This document shows positions 8,861 through 18,045 of a stretch of 64,000 nucleotides of DNA, piece after piece. The first letter of the stretch is position 1. The number at the start of each line of letters is the position of its first letter. The notes below the pieces were generated by a model that searched no databases, was not told where the DNA came from, and was given only the letters and a program-made list of their open reading frames with translations. The position numbers and the translations under genes were made by a program. The DNA comes from CBDCUI01 sp965223115 (lineage in GTDB: Bacteria > Pseudomonadota > Gammaproteobacteria > UBA4575), in the NCBI GenBank assembly GCA_965223115.1, contig OZ244982.1, forward strand, positions 1,550,001 to 1,614,000, read 5' to 3'.

Positions 8861-9895
8861 CTAGCGATGTGTTTTCGGATTTGGAATGCCTTCAATTTCA
8901 CATTCCTCTGTTCCCACTGTCGTTCGAGTAATTGATTCAACCATTTCACGCGCTGCCTCAGGATCAGTAACCCATTTCTTATAGAAGTCATAAGGACATT
9001 CTGCAGCACCTTTATCACCATCGCCAGAATTTATCATGCCCGTGTAGCCACGATGCAAAAGTTTAAAGAGATGATTTTGTGACTGTTGATTCTTACGTGC
9101 ATCACGAATCAATGATACAGAAAGGTTTGCATACTGCACACCCATGTCTTCTTCAGCACATTGACCTAATGTTCGCCCATCAAATCCTATAATGGAGGAA
9201 TATCCAAAGTATGAATACACACCATCAAAACCAGTTGCATTTGCTACCGCAACGTAGGTGTTATTCATCCAAGCCATGGCTTTAGCAACTAGAATTTGTT
9301 GCTCTTTAGATGGATACATATAACCTTGACAGCGAACAATTAATTCTGCACCTTTCATTGCACAGTCACGCCAAATCTCAGGATAGTTTCCATCATCACA
9401 AATGATGAGACTAATCTTTAATCCTTTAGGGCCATCCGAAACATAAGTACAATTACCAGGGTACCAACCTTCGATTGGAACCCAAGGCATTATCTTACGA
9501 TATTTTTGCACAATCTCACCTTGATCATTCATTAATATCAGAGTGTTATAAGGTGCTTTATTTGGATGCTCTTCATGACGCTCGCCTGTAAGTGAAAACA
9601 CACCCCAAACTTTTGCATTGCGACATGCTTCTGCAAAAATTTCTGTTTCTTCACCTGGACAACTCGATGCAGTCTCGTACATCTCTTGCTCGTCATACAT
9701 AATCCCATGCGTACTGTATTCTGGGAAAATAACTAGATCCATTCCAGGTAACCCTACTTTCATACCTTCGATCATAGTCGCAATATTGCGCGCATTATCG
9801 AGGACTTCTGCTTTTGTATGCATACGTGGCATTTTGTAATTTACTACTGCAACACCAACTGTATCTTTACTACTTGATATATCGCCGTGATACAT
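8861..9895 (-). CDS. amiE: Aliphatic amidase
   Basis: 344 residues, very close to the Pseudomonas AmiE pattern from the first residues (HGDISSSKDTVGVAVVNYKM) onward. It hydrolyses short aliphatic amides such as acetamide and propionamide to the acid and ammonia. The nitrilase-fold catalytic triad is in place: Glu59 in FPEYS, Lys in VQKYRKIMPW, and Cys in LIICDDGNYPE. Start is fixed by AGGAGGAGTAAAT before ATG. It is downstream of the Urt-type transporter genes and upstream of the CbbQ/VWA pair, and is the central enzyme of the operon. Formamidase is a related family, but the length and N-terminus favour AmiE. Confidence 0.95.
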   Translation of the reverse strand: MYHGDISSSKDTVGVAVVNYKMPRMHTKAEVLDNARNIATMIEGMKVGLPGMDLVIFPEYSTHGIMYDEQEMYETASSCPGEETEIFAEACRNAKVWGVFSLTGERHEEHPNKAPYNTLILMNDQGEIVQKYRKIMPWVPIEGWYPGNCTYVSDGPKGLKISLIICDDGNYPEIWRDCAMKGAELIVRCQGYMYPSKEQQILVAKAMAWMNNTYVAVANATGFDGVYSYFGYSSIIGFDGRTLGQCAEEDMGVQYANLSVSLIRDARKNQQSQNHLFKLLHRGYTGMINSGDGDKGAAECPYDFYKKWVTDPEAAREMVESITRTTVGTEECEIEGIPNPKTHR

Positions 9896-9952
9896 ATTTA
9901 CTCCTCCTATTTAATTACTTTACCTTTACTCTTACTCACTACTAATCGCCAA

Positions 9953-10654
9953 CTAAACTGACAAATGTTTGTGAACTAACTCGTCTGATAGCGAGCTTGC
10001 ATCCCCTTCCGCTGCAATGATCCCATTTTCTAAAATTGCAAATCGTTGTGACGCCCTACGTGCAAATTCAACATTTTGCTCAACTAAAATTAGAGTCATA
10101 CCGTGTTTTTTATTTAGATCAATCAAAACTTCTTCAATTTTTTCAACAATATTTGGTTGAATTCCTTCTGTAGGCTCATCCAAAAGCATTATTTTTGGAT
10201 CAGTTAAAAGTGCACGCGCTATAGCTAACTGCTGCTGTTGACCGCCTGATAGATCACCTCCTTGGCGATTTAAAAATTCTTTTAGTATTGGGAATAACTC
10301 AAAAATCCACTCGTTTATTTCAGAAGTATTTTTACCTTTCGCTGTTGCGAATGTTCCAATCTGTAAGTTTTCTCGTACCGTAAATTTCGGCAATATACCT
10401 CTACCTTGGGGAACAAATCCGATTCCAGCAATTGCACGTTCGTGAGTTTTTTTATTATTAATCTCAGTACCATCCAATTTTATACTTCCAGTTATACGAT
10501 CCATTAAACCGATAACAGCACGCATCAATGATGTTTTACCAACACCATTTCGTCCAAGAATAGAAAGAAACTCTCCATTTTTTACATTTAAACAAACATC
10601 ATGAATTGCACAGCTATTACCATAAAAAGCATTAACTGAATTTAACTCAAGCAT
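9953..10654 (-). CDS. Amide/urea ABC transporter ATPase, UrtE-type
   Basis: About 233 residues from the chosen ATG at 10654 (MLELNSVNAFYGN). A longer frame to 10714 exists but would add a basic tail overlapping the previous gene by 68 bp. Walker A GRNGVGKTSL, signature LSGGQQQQLAIARAL and Walker B MLLDEPTEGIQP are all present. This is the LivF/UrtE branch; it powers uptake with the UrtD-type partner. Its start overlaps the urtD-like stop by 8 bp, so translation is coupled. Confidence 0.88.
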   Translation of the reverse strand: MLELNSVNAFYGNSCAIHDVCLNVKNGEFLSILGRNGVGKTSLMRAVIGLMDRITGSIKLDGTEINNKKTHERAIAGIGFVPQGRGILPKFTVRENLQIGTFATAKGKNTSEINEWIFELFPILKEFLNRQGGDLSGGQQQQLAIARALLTDPKIMLLDEPTEGIQPNIVEKIEEVLIDLNKKHGMTLILVEQNVEFARRASQRFAILENGIIAAEGDASSLSDELVHKHLSV

Positions 10655-11411
10655 TAGTGATACCACCAGAACCAAGATATGCTTCCTGCACTTCTTCGTT
10701 TTTTTCAATCTCACTTGCTGTCCCTTCTGCCAGCATTTTTCCTTGATGCATTACTGATATAACATCACCTATTTCTTTGACAAAACCCATGTCATGCTCG
10801 ACTACTACTAAGGTGTGCTTCTCTTTAAGCCTTAAAAATAATTCAGCTGTTTTATGTGTTTCTTGACGCGTCATACCCGCAGTAGGCTCATCCATTAAAA
10901 TAAGTTTGGGATTTTGTGCAACTAGTAATGCAATCTCTAACCATTGTGTTTGCCCATGAGATAAATGACCTGCAATCACATCTAAATGATTTTGTAAATT
11001 GACCAGTTCTGCTAATTTTTCAAGACCTTCTTCTTCTTTGCCTAACTTAAATTTAAAAAGATTTGAAATAACACTGTTTTGTTTGCAATATGCCACTTCA
11101 AGATTTTCTTTTACTGTCATATCTTGAAAAACGCTTGGAATTTGAAACTTCCTGCCTATCCCAACTCGAGCTATTTGGTGTTCTTGCAAATTTGACAAAT
11201 CAGTGGTTTCGAATTTAACAACACCAGATGTCGCTTTTGTTTTTCCACAAATTATGTCTAAAGCAGTGGTTTTTCCTGCACCATTTGGACCGATTAAGCA
11301 ACGTAATTCACCATCATTCACACTGAAATTAAGGCCATCTAAAGCATGAAACCCGTTAAAGGACACGACAACATCCTTCAGTTTTAATTGTTCTGCATTT
11401 AAATTCATCAA
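10647..11411 (-). CDS. Amide/urea ABC transporter ATPase, UrtD-type
   Basis: 254 residues. Walker A GPNGAGKTTA, variant signature LSHGQTQWLEIA (LSHG.QWLEI is typical for UrtD rather than LivG), Walker B LILMDEPTAGMT, and H-loop VVEHDMGFV. It energises import together with the UrtE-type ATPase. Start overlaps the preceding permease stop by 4 bp. The signature variant is the best sequence clue that this is a urea/amide importer and not a branched-chain amino-acid one. Confidence 0.9.
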   Translation of the reverse strand: MMNLNAEQLKLKDVVVSFNGFHALDGLNFSVNDGELRCLIGPNGAGKTTALDIICGKTKATSGVVKFETTDLSNLQEHQIARVGIGRKFQIPSVFQDMTVKENLEVAYCKQNSVISNLFKFKLGKEEEGLEKLAELVNLQNHLDVIAGHLSHGQTQWLEIALLVAQNPKLILMDEPTAGMTRQETHKTAELFLRLKEKHTLVVVEHDMGFVKEIGDVISVMHQGKMLAEGTASEIEKNEEVQEAYLGSGGITNA

Positions 11412-12523
11412 TTCATACGTCTTTTAATTTTTAGAATTAAACTCTCCACGGCACCTGCTAAACCTTTAGGCATAAATAACACTACAATTACAAACACGAA
11501 CCCCATAACTAATGTCCAAGTTTCGAGGAAGGTTTCAGATTCTGATAATGAGCCTTGCATACCTACTATAATGATTGCCCCAAGCATGGAACCTAATAAA
11601 CTATGTCGCCCACCTACTGCACACCAAATAACAATAGATAAACTAAGCTTTACACCAAGAAAAGTTGGTGATGCAAATTCCATTACAATGGTATAGAGCA
11701 TCCCTGCCAATCCTGCAATTGCTGCAGAAGCTCCTATTGCAAAAACTTGGTAATTTGCAACATCGTAACCAAAATAACGCACTCGATCTTCATGATCACG
11801 TATGGCTTGAAAAATTTTCCCTGTTTTACTTTTTGTTATAGCTAAAGCAAAAAATAAACTAATCGTTAAAAAAATAGCAATTAAATAATATGCAGAACTT
11901 CCGTATGCATCGAACTCAAAACCAAATACTTCAAGTGTTGCCAAATCTGTTATGCCATTAAAACCTCCAGTAATTCGTTGCTGATCAATAATAAGCAAAT
12001 TAACAACAACTAAAACAGCTAATGTAATAATGGCAATGTATACGCCTGTCACACGTCCTTTGAACATAAACCAACCAACAACCATCGAAAATAAAACAGG
12101 TATAAAAATTCCAGCTAATACTGCAAATGTAAAAGAGTGAAATGGTTGCCAAATTAATGGAAGTGTTTCAACGTTATTCCACACCATAAAGTCAGGTAGA
12201 CCTTCTGAGCCTGTATGTACAGGTACAGTACGTAACTTTAAGGTCATAGCCATACAATATGACCCTAAACCGAAACTCAATGCTTGTCCTAGATTAAGGA
12301 TTCCGGCATAACCCCAAGATAAACTGAGCGCAATAGCTAGCATTCCCATTAATAAGTAAGTTGAAAACTTATTTAATAAATATGCATCATCAACAAAACT
12401 TGGCACTATAAAAATAGCCGCACACACAAGTGCATATATAATTACTTGTGAAGTAGTATTAGCAACGCGTTTAGCTTCAGCGACAGTGCTTAATTCGGTA
12501 TTTTTTTCAATGACAGCACTCAC
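11408..12523 (-). CDS. Amide/urea ABC transporter permease, UrtC-type
   Basis: 371 residues with about ten hydrophobic segments. LSWGYAGILNLGQALSFGLG and AIRDHEDRVRYFGYD are hallmarks of the LivM/UrtC permease family. It would form the inner-membrane channel with the UrtB-type protein. It begins 2 bp after the upstream permease and overlaps the next gene by 4 bp, a tightly packed operon. Substrate is inferred from context (amidase, AmiC). Confidence 0.9.
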   Translation of the reverse strand: MSAVIEKNTELSTVAEAKRVANTTSQVIIYALVCAAIFIVPSFVDDAYLLNKFSTYLLMGMLAIALSLSWGYAGILNLGQALSFGLGSYCMAMTLKLRTVPVHTGSEGLPDFMVWNNVETLPLIWQPFHSFTFAVLAGIFIPVLFSMVVGWFMFKGRVTGVYIAIITLAVLVVVNLLIIDQQRITGGFNGITDLATLEVFGFEFDAYGSSAYYLIAIFLTISLFFALAITKSKTGKIFQAIRDHEDRVRYFGYDVANYQVFAIGASAAIAGLAGMLYTIVMEFASPTFLGVKLSLSIVIWCAVGGRHSLLGSMLGAIIIVGMQGSLSESETFLETWTLVMGFVFVIVVLFMPKGLAGAVESLILKIKRRMN

Positions 12524-12525
12524 GT

Positions 12526-13404
12526 TTACCCGCCTCTCACTTTTGCAGAAAATAATCCCTGAGGACGAAACCGAATTAAAATTACAATTGCAAGCAAAAC
12601 AAGTGCTTTAGCAATTGTGTCATTGCTTTGGAATGATATAAAACTTGTAAGCTCCCCTAATATTGTTGCACTCAGCACTGTACCCATTAAACTTTCAACG
12701 CCACCAAGCACAACTACAAAAAATGCATCTATTACATAAGGTGTTCCCATTTCTGGCGAAACACTTTTCAAAGGTGATATTAAAGCTCCAGCCAAACCTG
12801 CCAAACCCGCGCCATATGCAAAAGTTAGTCCAAAAATCCGACTGCTATTAATACCAAAACTACTCGCAACTTCAGGATTCTGTGTAATAGCACGCAACTT
12901 TACACCAAATGAAGTTTTGAACATAAGATACCAAGTAAGTCCAAATAATACTGCTGAAAAAACTAAAATAAAAATTCTAAAAGCTGAAATATCTACACCA
13001 AGAAATGAAACACTACTGGCAAGCTGACTAGGCATTTCAACATAGCGGAGTTCTCCACCTACTGACAGACGTATTGCCTGTATAGCTATAACACCAATAC
13101 CCCAAGTCGCAAGAATGGTATCTAGTGGCCTTGCATACAAATGCCGAATGACAACCCTTTCAATCACCCATCCCAGCAATGCAGTCATTACAAAAATAAA
13201 AACTAAACTTTGAAATAAGTTTAGATTAAAAAAAGTTTGCAATGCCCACGCACTGTATGCACCAAGCATAACAAACTCTCCATGTGCAAGATTTATAACT
13301 CCCGTTGCACCATAAATTATTGCAAGCCCAAGTGCGACAAGTAATAAAATTGAAGCAATACTCAATCCGGTAATTAACTGGGACAAAATTGTAGCTGGAT
13401 CCAT
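12526..13404 (-). CDS. Amide/urea ABC transporter permease, UrtB-type
   Basis: 292 residues, about eight membrane segments. ALGLAIIYGATGVINLAHGE at the N-terminus and VVVLGGVESLMGTVLSA near the C-terminus match the LivH/UrtB permeases. It lacks the long periplasmic N-terminal part that true UrtB often has. Ribosome site GGAGTAGAAAATAT precedes ATG. A strong hairpin separates it from the binding-protein gene, which normally lets the binding protein be made in excess. Confidence 0.9.
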   Translation of the reverse strand: MDPATILSQLITGLSIASILLLVALGLAIIYGATGVINLAHGEFVMLGAYSAWALQTFFNLNLFQSLVFIFVMTALLGWVIERVVIRHLYARPLDTILATWGIGVIAIQAIRLSVGGELRYVEMPSQLASSVSFLGVDISAFRIFILVFSAVLFGLTWYLMFKTSFGVKLRAITQNPEVASSFGINSSRIFGLTFAYGAGLAGLAGALISPLKSVSPEMGTPYVIDAFFVVVLGGVESLMGTVLSATILGELTSFISFQSNDTIAKALVLLAIVILIRFRPQGLFSAKVRGG

Positions 13405-13428
13405 ATATTTTCTACTCCAATCCTTAAG

Positions 13429-13466
13429 AAGATTAAACCGGAGCGAAGCTACTCCAGTTTAATCTT
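13429..13466 (-). other. Stable intercistronic hairpin without T-run
   Basis: Stem AAGATTAAACCGGAG / CTCCAGTTTAATCTT (one non-Watson-Crick position) with an 8-base loop, between the binding-protein and permease genes. It has no clear T-run on the minus strand, so it more likely protects the upstream mRNA 3' end or causes partial stopping than ends transcription fully. Confidence 0.6.
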
Positions 13467-13493
13467 TATCAAAATTCATTGATGCACAATGAA

Positions 13494-14747
13494 TTAAACT
13501 TCTTTTAATCCCTCCTCAGTACATTGTTGATTTGGATATGCTTTATATGGAACAGGCTCTAACCATTCACTAGACTGTTGTAAAATTTCAAATTGCCCAT
13601 CAGATTTACATACACCAATCTTAGGCCAGAGATAAGTATGCAGTGTGGCTGGATCGATACGTACTTTGCCTTGTGGCGCAATCATTTCAACACCTTTAAC
13701 TGCTTCACGTATTGTATCTGGAGCAATATCATTAGGATCGAGTTTTTCAACAGCTTGCTTGAACATATACACTTGGAAATAAGATGGCTCTGACACGAAG
13801 TGTGTAACTTTATCTTCACCCCAACGTTTTCTATATGCTTCAACAAACTTTTGATTTTCTGGAGAATCCCATACCATAAAGTAAGGTGCAGATGTAAAGT
13901 GACCAGCTGCCGCATCACCCCCCATTGCAGCCACTTCATTTTCTGAAGTAGTCAAACTGGCCATTGGCATAGTTTCAGGATCCAGACCACCTGCTCGATA
14001 CTGACGATGTAGCGCAACTACAGAATCACCCACAACTGTTGAAAAAATTACATTAGGCTTCAAGCTCTTGAACTTGTTTACCACTGAGGCAAACTCAGAA
14101 TGCCCTAAAGGAACATATTCTTCTGCAACAACCTCACAACCTAGCCCTTCTAGTAACTTTTTGCAGTAGTTATTTTCTTCTTTTGGATAAATATAGTTAG
14201 AACCGATTAAGTACCAACGCTTACCAAATTTTTCAACTAACCATGGCACAAACTCATCTTGTTGTTGATTTGGCACTGCACCTGTGTAAATCACATTTTT
14301 AGAACATTCTCTACCCTCATAAAGCGTTGGATACCAATAAAGATTTTCTCGCTTTTCAAATACAGGTAAAACAGCTTTGCGACTAGCAGATGTGTAAGAA
14401 CCAAAAACACTAACACATTTATCATTTAAAACTAGTTTTCTCGCTTTAGCAGCAAATGTAGCAGGATCAGAAGCTGGATCTTCCACAACAGGAACAATTT
14501 TCATTCCATTAATACCACCAGAATCATTAATTTCTTCTATTGCCATGATGGTGGCTTTATTTAAAGATTCTTCAATAATTCCAGTCGTGCCTGTTAATGA
14601 AAATAAAACTCCAACTTTGACTTCTCCTCCAGCGGCATAAGCCAAAGATGAGTTTTTTATCCATATGCTTGGGAAGGTGGATGTTGCTGCCACAACACCT
14701 GCACCAACAGCGGATTTTTTAAGAAACGAACGTCTTTTTTTATCCAT
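13494..14747 (-). CDS. Tat-exported amide/urea-binding protein (UrtA/FmdD-like)
   Basis: About 417 residues from the ATG at 14747, chosen because GGAGGAAGAC lies just before it; the longer frame to 14852 is not supported. The N-terminus KKRRSFLKK followed by a hydrophobic stretch is a twin-arginine signal. The mature part is a two-lobed periplasmic binding protein with VGVLFSLTGTTGIIEESLN, FGSYTSASRKAVLPVFE, YWYPTLYEG and APQGKVRIDP, the UrtA/AmiC branch. It delivers the amide or urea to the permeases encoded next. It is a paralogue of the sensor AmiC in the same operon, which has no signal peptide. Confidence 0.92.
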   Translation of the reverse strand: MDKKRRSFLKKSAVGAGVVAATSTFPSIWIKNSSLAYAAGGEVKVGVLFSLTGTTGIIEESLNKATIMAIEEINDSGGINGMKIVPVVEDPASDPATFAAKARKLVLNDKCVSVFGSYTSASRKAVLPVFEKRENLYWYPTLYEGRECSKNVIYTGAVPNQQQDEFVPWLVEKFGKRWYLIGSNYIYPKEENNYCKKLLEGLGCEVVAEEYVPLGHSEFASVVNKFKSLKPNVIFSTVVGDSVVALHRQYRAGGLDPETMPMASLTTSENEVAAMGGDAAAGHFTSAPYFMVWDSPENQKFVEAYRKRWGEDKVTHFVSEPSYFQVYMFKQAVEKLDPNDIAPDTIREAVKGVEMIAPQGKVRIDPATLHTYLWPKIGVCKSDGQFEILQQSSEWLEPVPYKAYPNQQCTEEGLKEV

Positions 14748-14923
14748 GTCTTCCTCCGAGATAATTAAATTATTAATTTTTTTATTTTTATTAGATTTAT
14801 TTTTTACAATTGTGAAACACAAAAACACGGGCACAACAAAATAGAAATACAAATTGCTGGTGCTGGTTTTGAAACGGATTGGGAAGTGTTGAATATAAAA
14901 ACAGGGAACTATGAAATACTACA

Positions 14924-15024
14924 CAAAAGCACCCACCCGTCGCTTGTACGACAATTGTAGAACATTGGGCTTTTTTGCCTTGTGTTTTATTGTGGCTCCG
15001 TTGCCACTACCTGCATTTCAGGTA
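14924..15024 (-). promoter_or_regulatory. AmiR-type antitermination leader with two adjacent hairpins
   Basis: Between amiR and the binding-protein gene two hairpins abut on the minus strand. The first is TACCTG-AAATG-CAGGTA (15008-15024). The second is GTGGC-AACGGA-GCCAC (14992-15007), whose six-base loop has A at position 1 and G at position 4, the known signature of ANTAR-protein targets. The first has a five-base loop, which departs from the rule. A short weak stem AAGC...GCTT plus T's lies at 14925-14945 and may be the terminator. AmiR encoded just upstream is the obvious binder. Confidence 0.55.
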
Positions 15025-15034
15025 TAACAAAAGA

Positions 15035-15688
15035 CTAACTGAATAGCTCCTGTGCGTCAATGATTGCACTAGCAATAGAACCAATAGTTATCCGTTTTTC
15101 CATAGCTTGCTTACGCATGTGCTGATAAGCTTCCTCTTCAGAAAAACTCATGCGTTCCATAAGTAAAATTTTAGCCCTTTCAATATTCCTAACAGATATT
15201 AAATTATCATCTAACTGCTGAATTCGTTTTCTCAATCTGTTTTCATAAAGATAATGCCCTCTAGCAACTACCAAACTAGATAGTACCGCTTGCTCATTAA
15301 CTGGTAAGTGTATAGTTCCATGAGGAGCACAGTTCTCCAGCATTTTTAAATCCACACTACTTGTACCAGAAATGATAATAATAAGCGAAAACTGTGGCAA
15401 TCCAGGCAAACTCTCAAGTCGAGAGGGCAGGTTTTCCATTAAATCTGTATAGACTACATCGTAATCAGAAGGGATAAATTCAGGTGGAGGCCATATATGC
15501 TTAACTTCTGCACGTGTTTTTTGTAATTCACGTATTAATGATTCACTATAATCATTAAGGCTTGTGATTACCGCAATTCTTAAATCATTAAATTTGTAAT
15601 GATCAACTGTTTTCTTACTTTGCATACTATATATATTAGTATCTCTATGCTTCTTATTTACTTTTAGATCCATTTTATTTGCATGCAA
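15035..15688 (-). CDS. amiR: AmiR-like ANTAR-domain antiterminator
   Basis: Up to 217 residues. The N-terminal half is a pseudo-receiver domain (LRIAVITSLNDYSESLIREL, IWPPPEF as in Pseudomonas AmiR). Then comes a coiled coil around RLRKRIQQLDDNLISV and a C-terminal ANTAR domain, IERAKILLMERMSFSEEEA to about residue 212. AmiR binds the leader RNA of the amidase transcript and prevents termination unless held by AmiC. The frame's first codon is TTG at 15688 with no ribosome site; ATG at 15673 or 15625 are alternatives. The gene starts 29 bp after amiC. Confidence 0.9.
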   Translation of the reverse strand: MHANKMDLKVNKKHRDTNIYSMQSKKTVDHYKFNDLRIAVITSLNDYSESLIRELQKTRAEVKHIWPPPEFIPSDYDVVYTDLMENLPSRLESLPGLPQFSLIIIISGTSSVDLKMLENCAPHGTIHLPVNEQAVLSSLVVARGHYLYENRLRKRIQQLDDNLISVRNIERAKILLMERMSFSEEEAYQHMRKQAMEKRITIGSIASAIIDAQELFS

Positions 15689-15717
15689 TTTAATTAAAAA
15701 AACTTAATTAAGACATT

Positions 15718-16842
15718 CTAAACAAACTCACGGTTTGCACCATAAGACAATAAGTACGGATCAGCTGTCACCGCAGATTTGGATGCATATAACACATCAA
15801 ACAAACCACTACGATTCGCACGACCAACACGAGTCCAAACATCAGCATGTCCATATAATTGATTAATAGAAACATTACCTTGTGGTGCTTCATAATCAAT
15901 TCCTAGTACATTTGCACGTAATCGATCTGTATTTAAGCTATTTGCTCTTTTTAACGCTTCTGCAAACATATGAACCTGAAAATATGCAGTTTCTATACAC
16001 GTATTGGTAGGTTCGTCTCCATAACGTTGTTTATAGCGCTTTGTGAAAGCCAAACTTGCCTTATTATTGATACCTTCAAAAAATGGTGCAGCTGTAATAT
16101 GGCCCTCACCTACATCGGTGCCCATCGCACGTATTTCAGCTTCTGTTGTAGTTAAACTTGCTATAGGCATCACTTTGGGGTTAAAGCCAAAATCCACATA
16201 ACTTTGATAAAAATCTGCTGTCGATTTACCCACAACAGTAGAAAAAATTATATCTGGTTTAACATTATGAATGTCTCTCATAATGGGTGAATAATCATGA
16301 TGTTGTGCGGTTAAATCTACATATTTCTCTCCTACTACTTCTCCACCGTTTGATGTGACAAAATCACGTACAATCTTATTGGATACACGTGGGTATACAT
16401 AGTCGGTACCCACAAAATAGAATCTATTTCCAAATTGTTTCATTAAAAAATTACACAACTCGATACAATTTTGATTAGGTGCTGCTCCTGTATAAATTAC
16501 ATTAGTTGAAAACTCAAACCCTTCATACACAGTCGGATACCATAAAAGCCCATTTAAGCGCTCAACAATGGGTACAACCGATTTGCGACTGCTTGAAGAA
16601 TAACAACCAAAAATAGTACTTATACCATCTTCGACCATCATACGTTTTGCATACTGACCAAATGCTGAAGCATCTGAAGCTGGGTCATAATAAACTGTTT
16701 CAATCGGATAACCGTTTATACCGCCCTGTTCGTTGATTTCGCTAATAGCCAAAAACGTACCACGTAACTGAGTTTCCTCAATTACTGCCAGGGGCCCAGT
16801 TTTAGAGAATAAAACGCCAACCTTCCACGAATGTTTATTCAT
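15718..16842 (-). CDS. amiC: AmiC-like cytoplasmic amide sensor / negative regulator
   Basis: 374 residues, no signal peptide. It has the two-lobed binding-protein fold with motifs shared with Pseudomonas AmiC: GCYSSSSRKSVVPIVERL, YPTVYEGFEFS, APNQN, GTDYVYPR, IIFSTVVGKSTADFY, PIASLTTTEAEI and YEAPQGNV. In the known system AmiC holds AmiR inactive and releases it when an amide binds. It is the first gene of the operon, so sensor and antiterminator are made together. The absence of an export signal separates it from the transporter binding protein at 13494. Confidence 0.92.
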   Translation of the reverse strand: MNKHSWKVGVLFSKTGPLAVIEETQLRGTFLAISEINEQGGINGYPIETVYYDPASDASAFGQYAKRMMVEDGISTIFGCYSSSSRKSVVPIVERLNGLLWYPTVYEGFEFSTNVIYTGAAPNQNCIELCNFLMKQFGNRFYFVGTDYVYPRVSNKIVRDFVTSNGGEVVGEKYVDLTAQHHDYSPIMRDIHNVKPDIIFSTVVGKSTADFYQSYVDFGFNPKVMPIASLTTTEAEIRAMGTDVGEGHITAAPFFEGINNKASLAFTKRYKQRYGDEPTNTCIETAYFQVHMFAEALKRANSLNTDRLRANVLGIDYEAPQGNVSINQLYGHADVWTRVGRANRSGLFDVLYASKSAVTADPYLLSYGANREFV

Positions 16843-17571
16843 ACAACATTACTTCTTAGCGTTATGGATATTATTTTAACTATGTCTGTGCTTTTTAAAC
16901 ACATTCAATAGGTATTTTGGATCAATTATAAACATGATGTCCAGTACATTTCATTTTTATAAATTTTTGTAATTGACCTGATTTGAATTGACAGTACAAG
17001 TCAGCTTACAAATATATAATTAGTATTATTAATAGACTTTACTCAAAATACTTATAATTTAAATTATGATTTTACTAGTGACAGTATGATATTAATATTT
17101 TTATAAATCTACTCAATCGAATATTGCACAAATCACTATAACAATTATATACATTTACAATGTTTCATTTAATTCCGATTGTAATAGCTTAATAGCTATT
17201 ATTTTAGAATTGGGTATTTTCTTATTACCCATAAAATGGGAGCGATCTACTGCAACAAGCAAACAAGTAGATAAGTTGTATACTGGCATTGGTAAAATTG
17301 GAATAACCACTTTAGATGATACTAAGAAATATATATGCTTTTATAAAAATAGAGCTTTTAGTACGTTAAGAATACTAATAGTTATTTCTTATCTAGATTA
17401 CTATTTCACAAGTTAGTAAATTAATTTAAGTTCCTAGCATAAGACTGACTATAATCGAGTAAATAAATTATTTTCAAACTGATTCAAACAAATCAAAAAC
17501 ATAGCTTATTAAAAATAATTCAAATTAGGACACTATTTAATAGTGGGAATAATACAACTTATTGAAAAAGT
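16843..17571. other. AT-rich intergenic region upstream of amiC
   Basis: Must hold the amiC promoter (reading left), but no confident -35/-10 or sigma-54 pair is seen. A 68-codon plus-strand frame at 17210-17416 begins with TTG, lacks a ribosome site and has no family features; I do not call it. Composition is very AT-rich. Confidence 0.4.
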
Positions 17572-17743
17572 TGGAGCTGGCGATAAGAGTTGAACCTACG
17601 ACCTGCTGATTACAAATCGGAATTATCCAAATAACTACTATTAGTCACTGCATGTAACAATAAACATTTCAAGCAATTACAATCAAATGATAATTGCTAC
17701 TTACTACTGATTATTGCGCTTAGTTGTGGTCTAGTATCCCATT
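17572..17743 (-). repeat. tRNA-Thr 3' fragment plus conserved arm, left copy
   Basis: The first 47 bp are a decayed copy of the tRNA-Thr(TGT) 3' part (CCA end, T arm, anticodon loop). The rest, ending in GTGGTCTAGTATCCCATT, matches the copy at 21605-21776 with scattered substitutions and the same total length of 172 bp. The homology breaks off just after that motif. Confidence 0.75.
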
Positions 17744-17806
17744 GGAGTAAATTTTAACTATCATAAGGTTTAAATAGTTTAGACTGTAAATAGATATAAA
17801 AATAAT

Positions 17807-17865
17807 GCCGCCACTAGTAATAGAAGAGAGCGTTAACATAGTGGAATTATGCTACCAGCAGCGGC
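17807..17865. repeat. Imperfect inverted repeat
   Basis: GCCGCCACTAGTA (17807-17819) and TACCAGCAGCGGC (17853-17865) pair at 10 of 13 positions around a 33-base spacer. On the minus strand it is followed by ATTATTTTTAT, so it may act as a terminator or a folded RNA. Confidence 0.4.
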
Positions 17866-18045
17866 TTTACTTAAAAAAATTTGCGTCTATAACTCGACGA
17901 GAGTTTTTGGGCAAATGAATTTAGGTTACTGATTGATTTTAAAGAAGCTTCTATATAGTTTAGGATAACCTATGTAATTCAACATCAGATGAATTAACAT
18001 CCAATATCATTACAGCTATCTTTCAACCATTTACCAGTTAATTTT

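Noticed and set aside
14748..14852. 35-residue N-terminal extension of the binding protein
   Set aside because: The internal ATG at 14747 has a strong ribosome site and starts directly with a Tat signal.
17210..17416. 68-codon plus-strand frame
   Set aside because: TTG start without ribosome site, no recognisable motif, AT-rich intergenic DNA.
17807..17865. Integron attC-like site
   Set aside because: The inverted repeat lacks paired RYYYAAC / GTTRRRY core sites at its ends, so an integron cassette reading is not supported.
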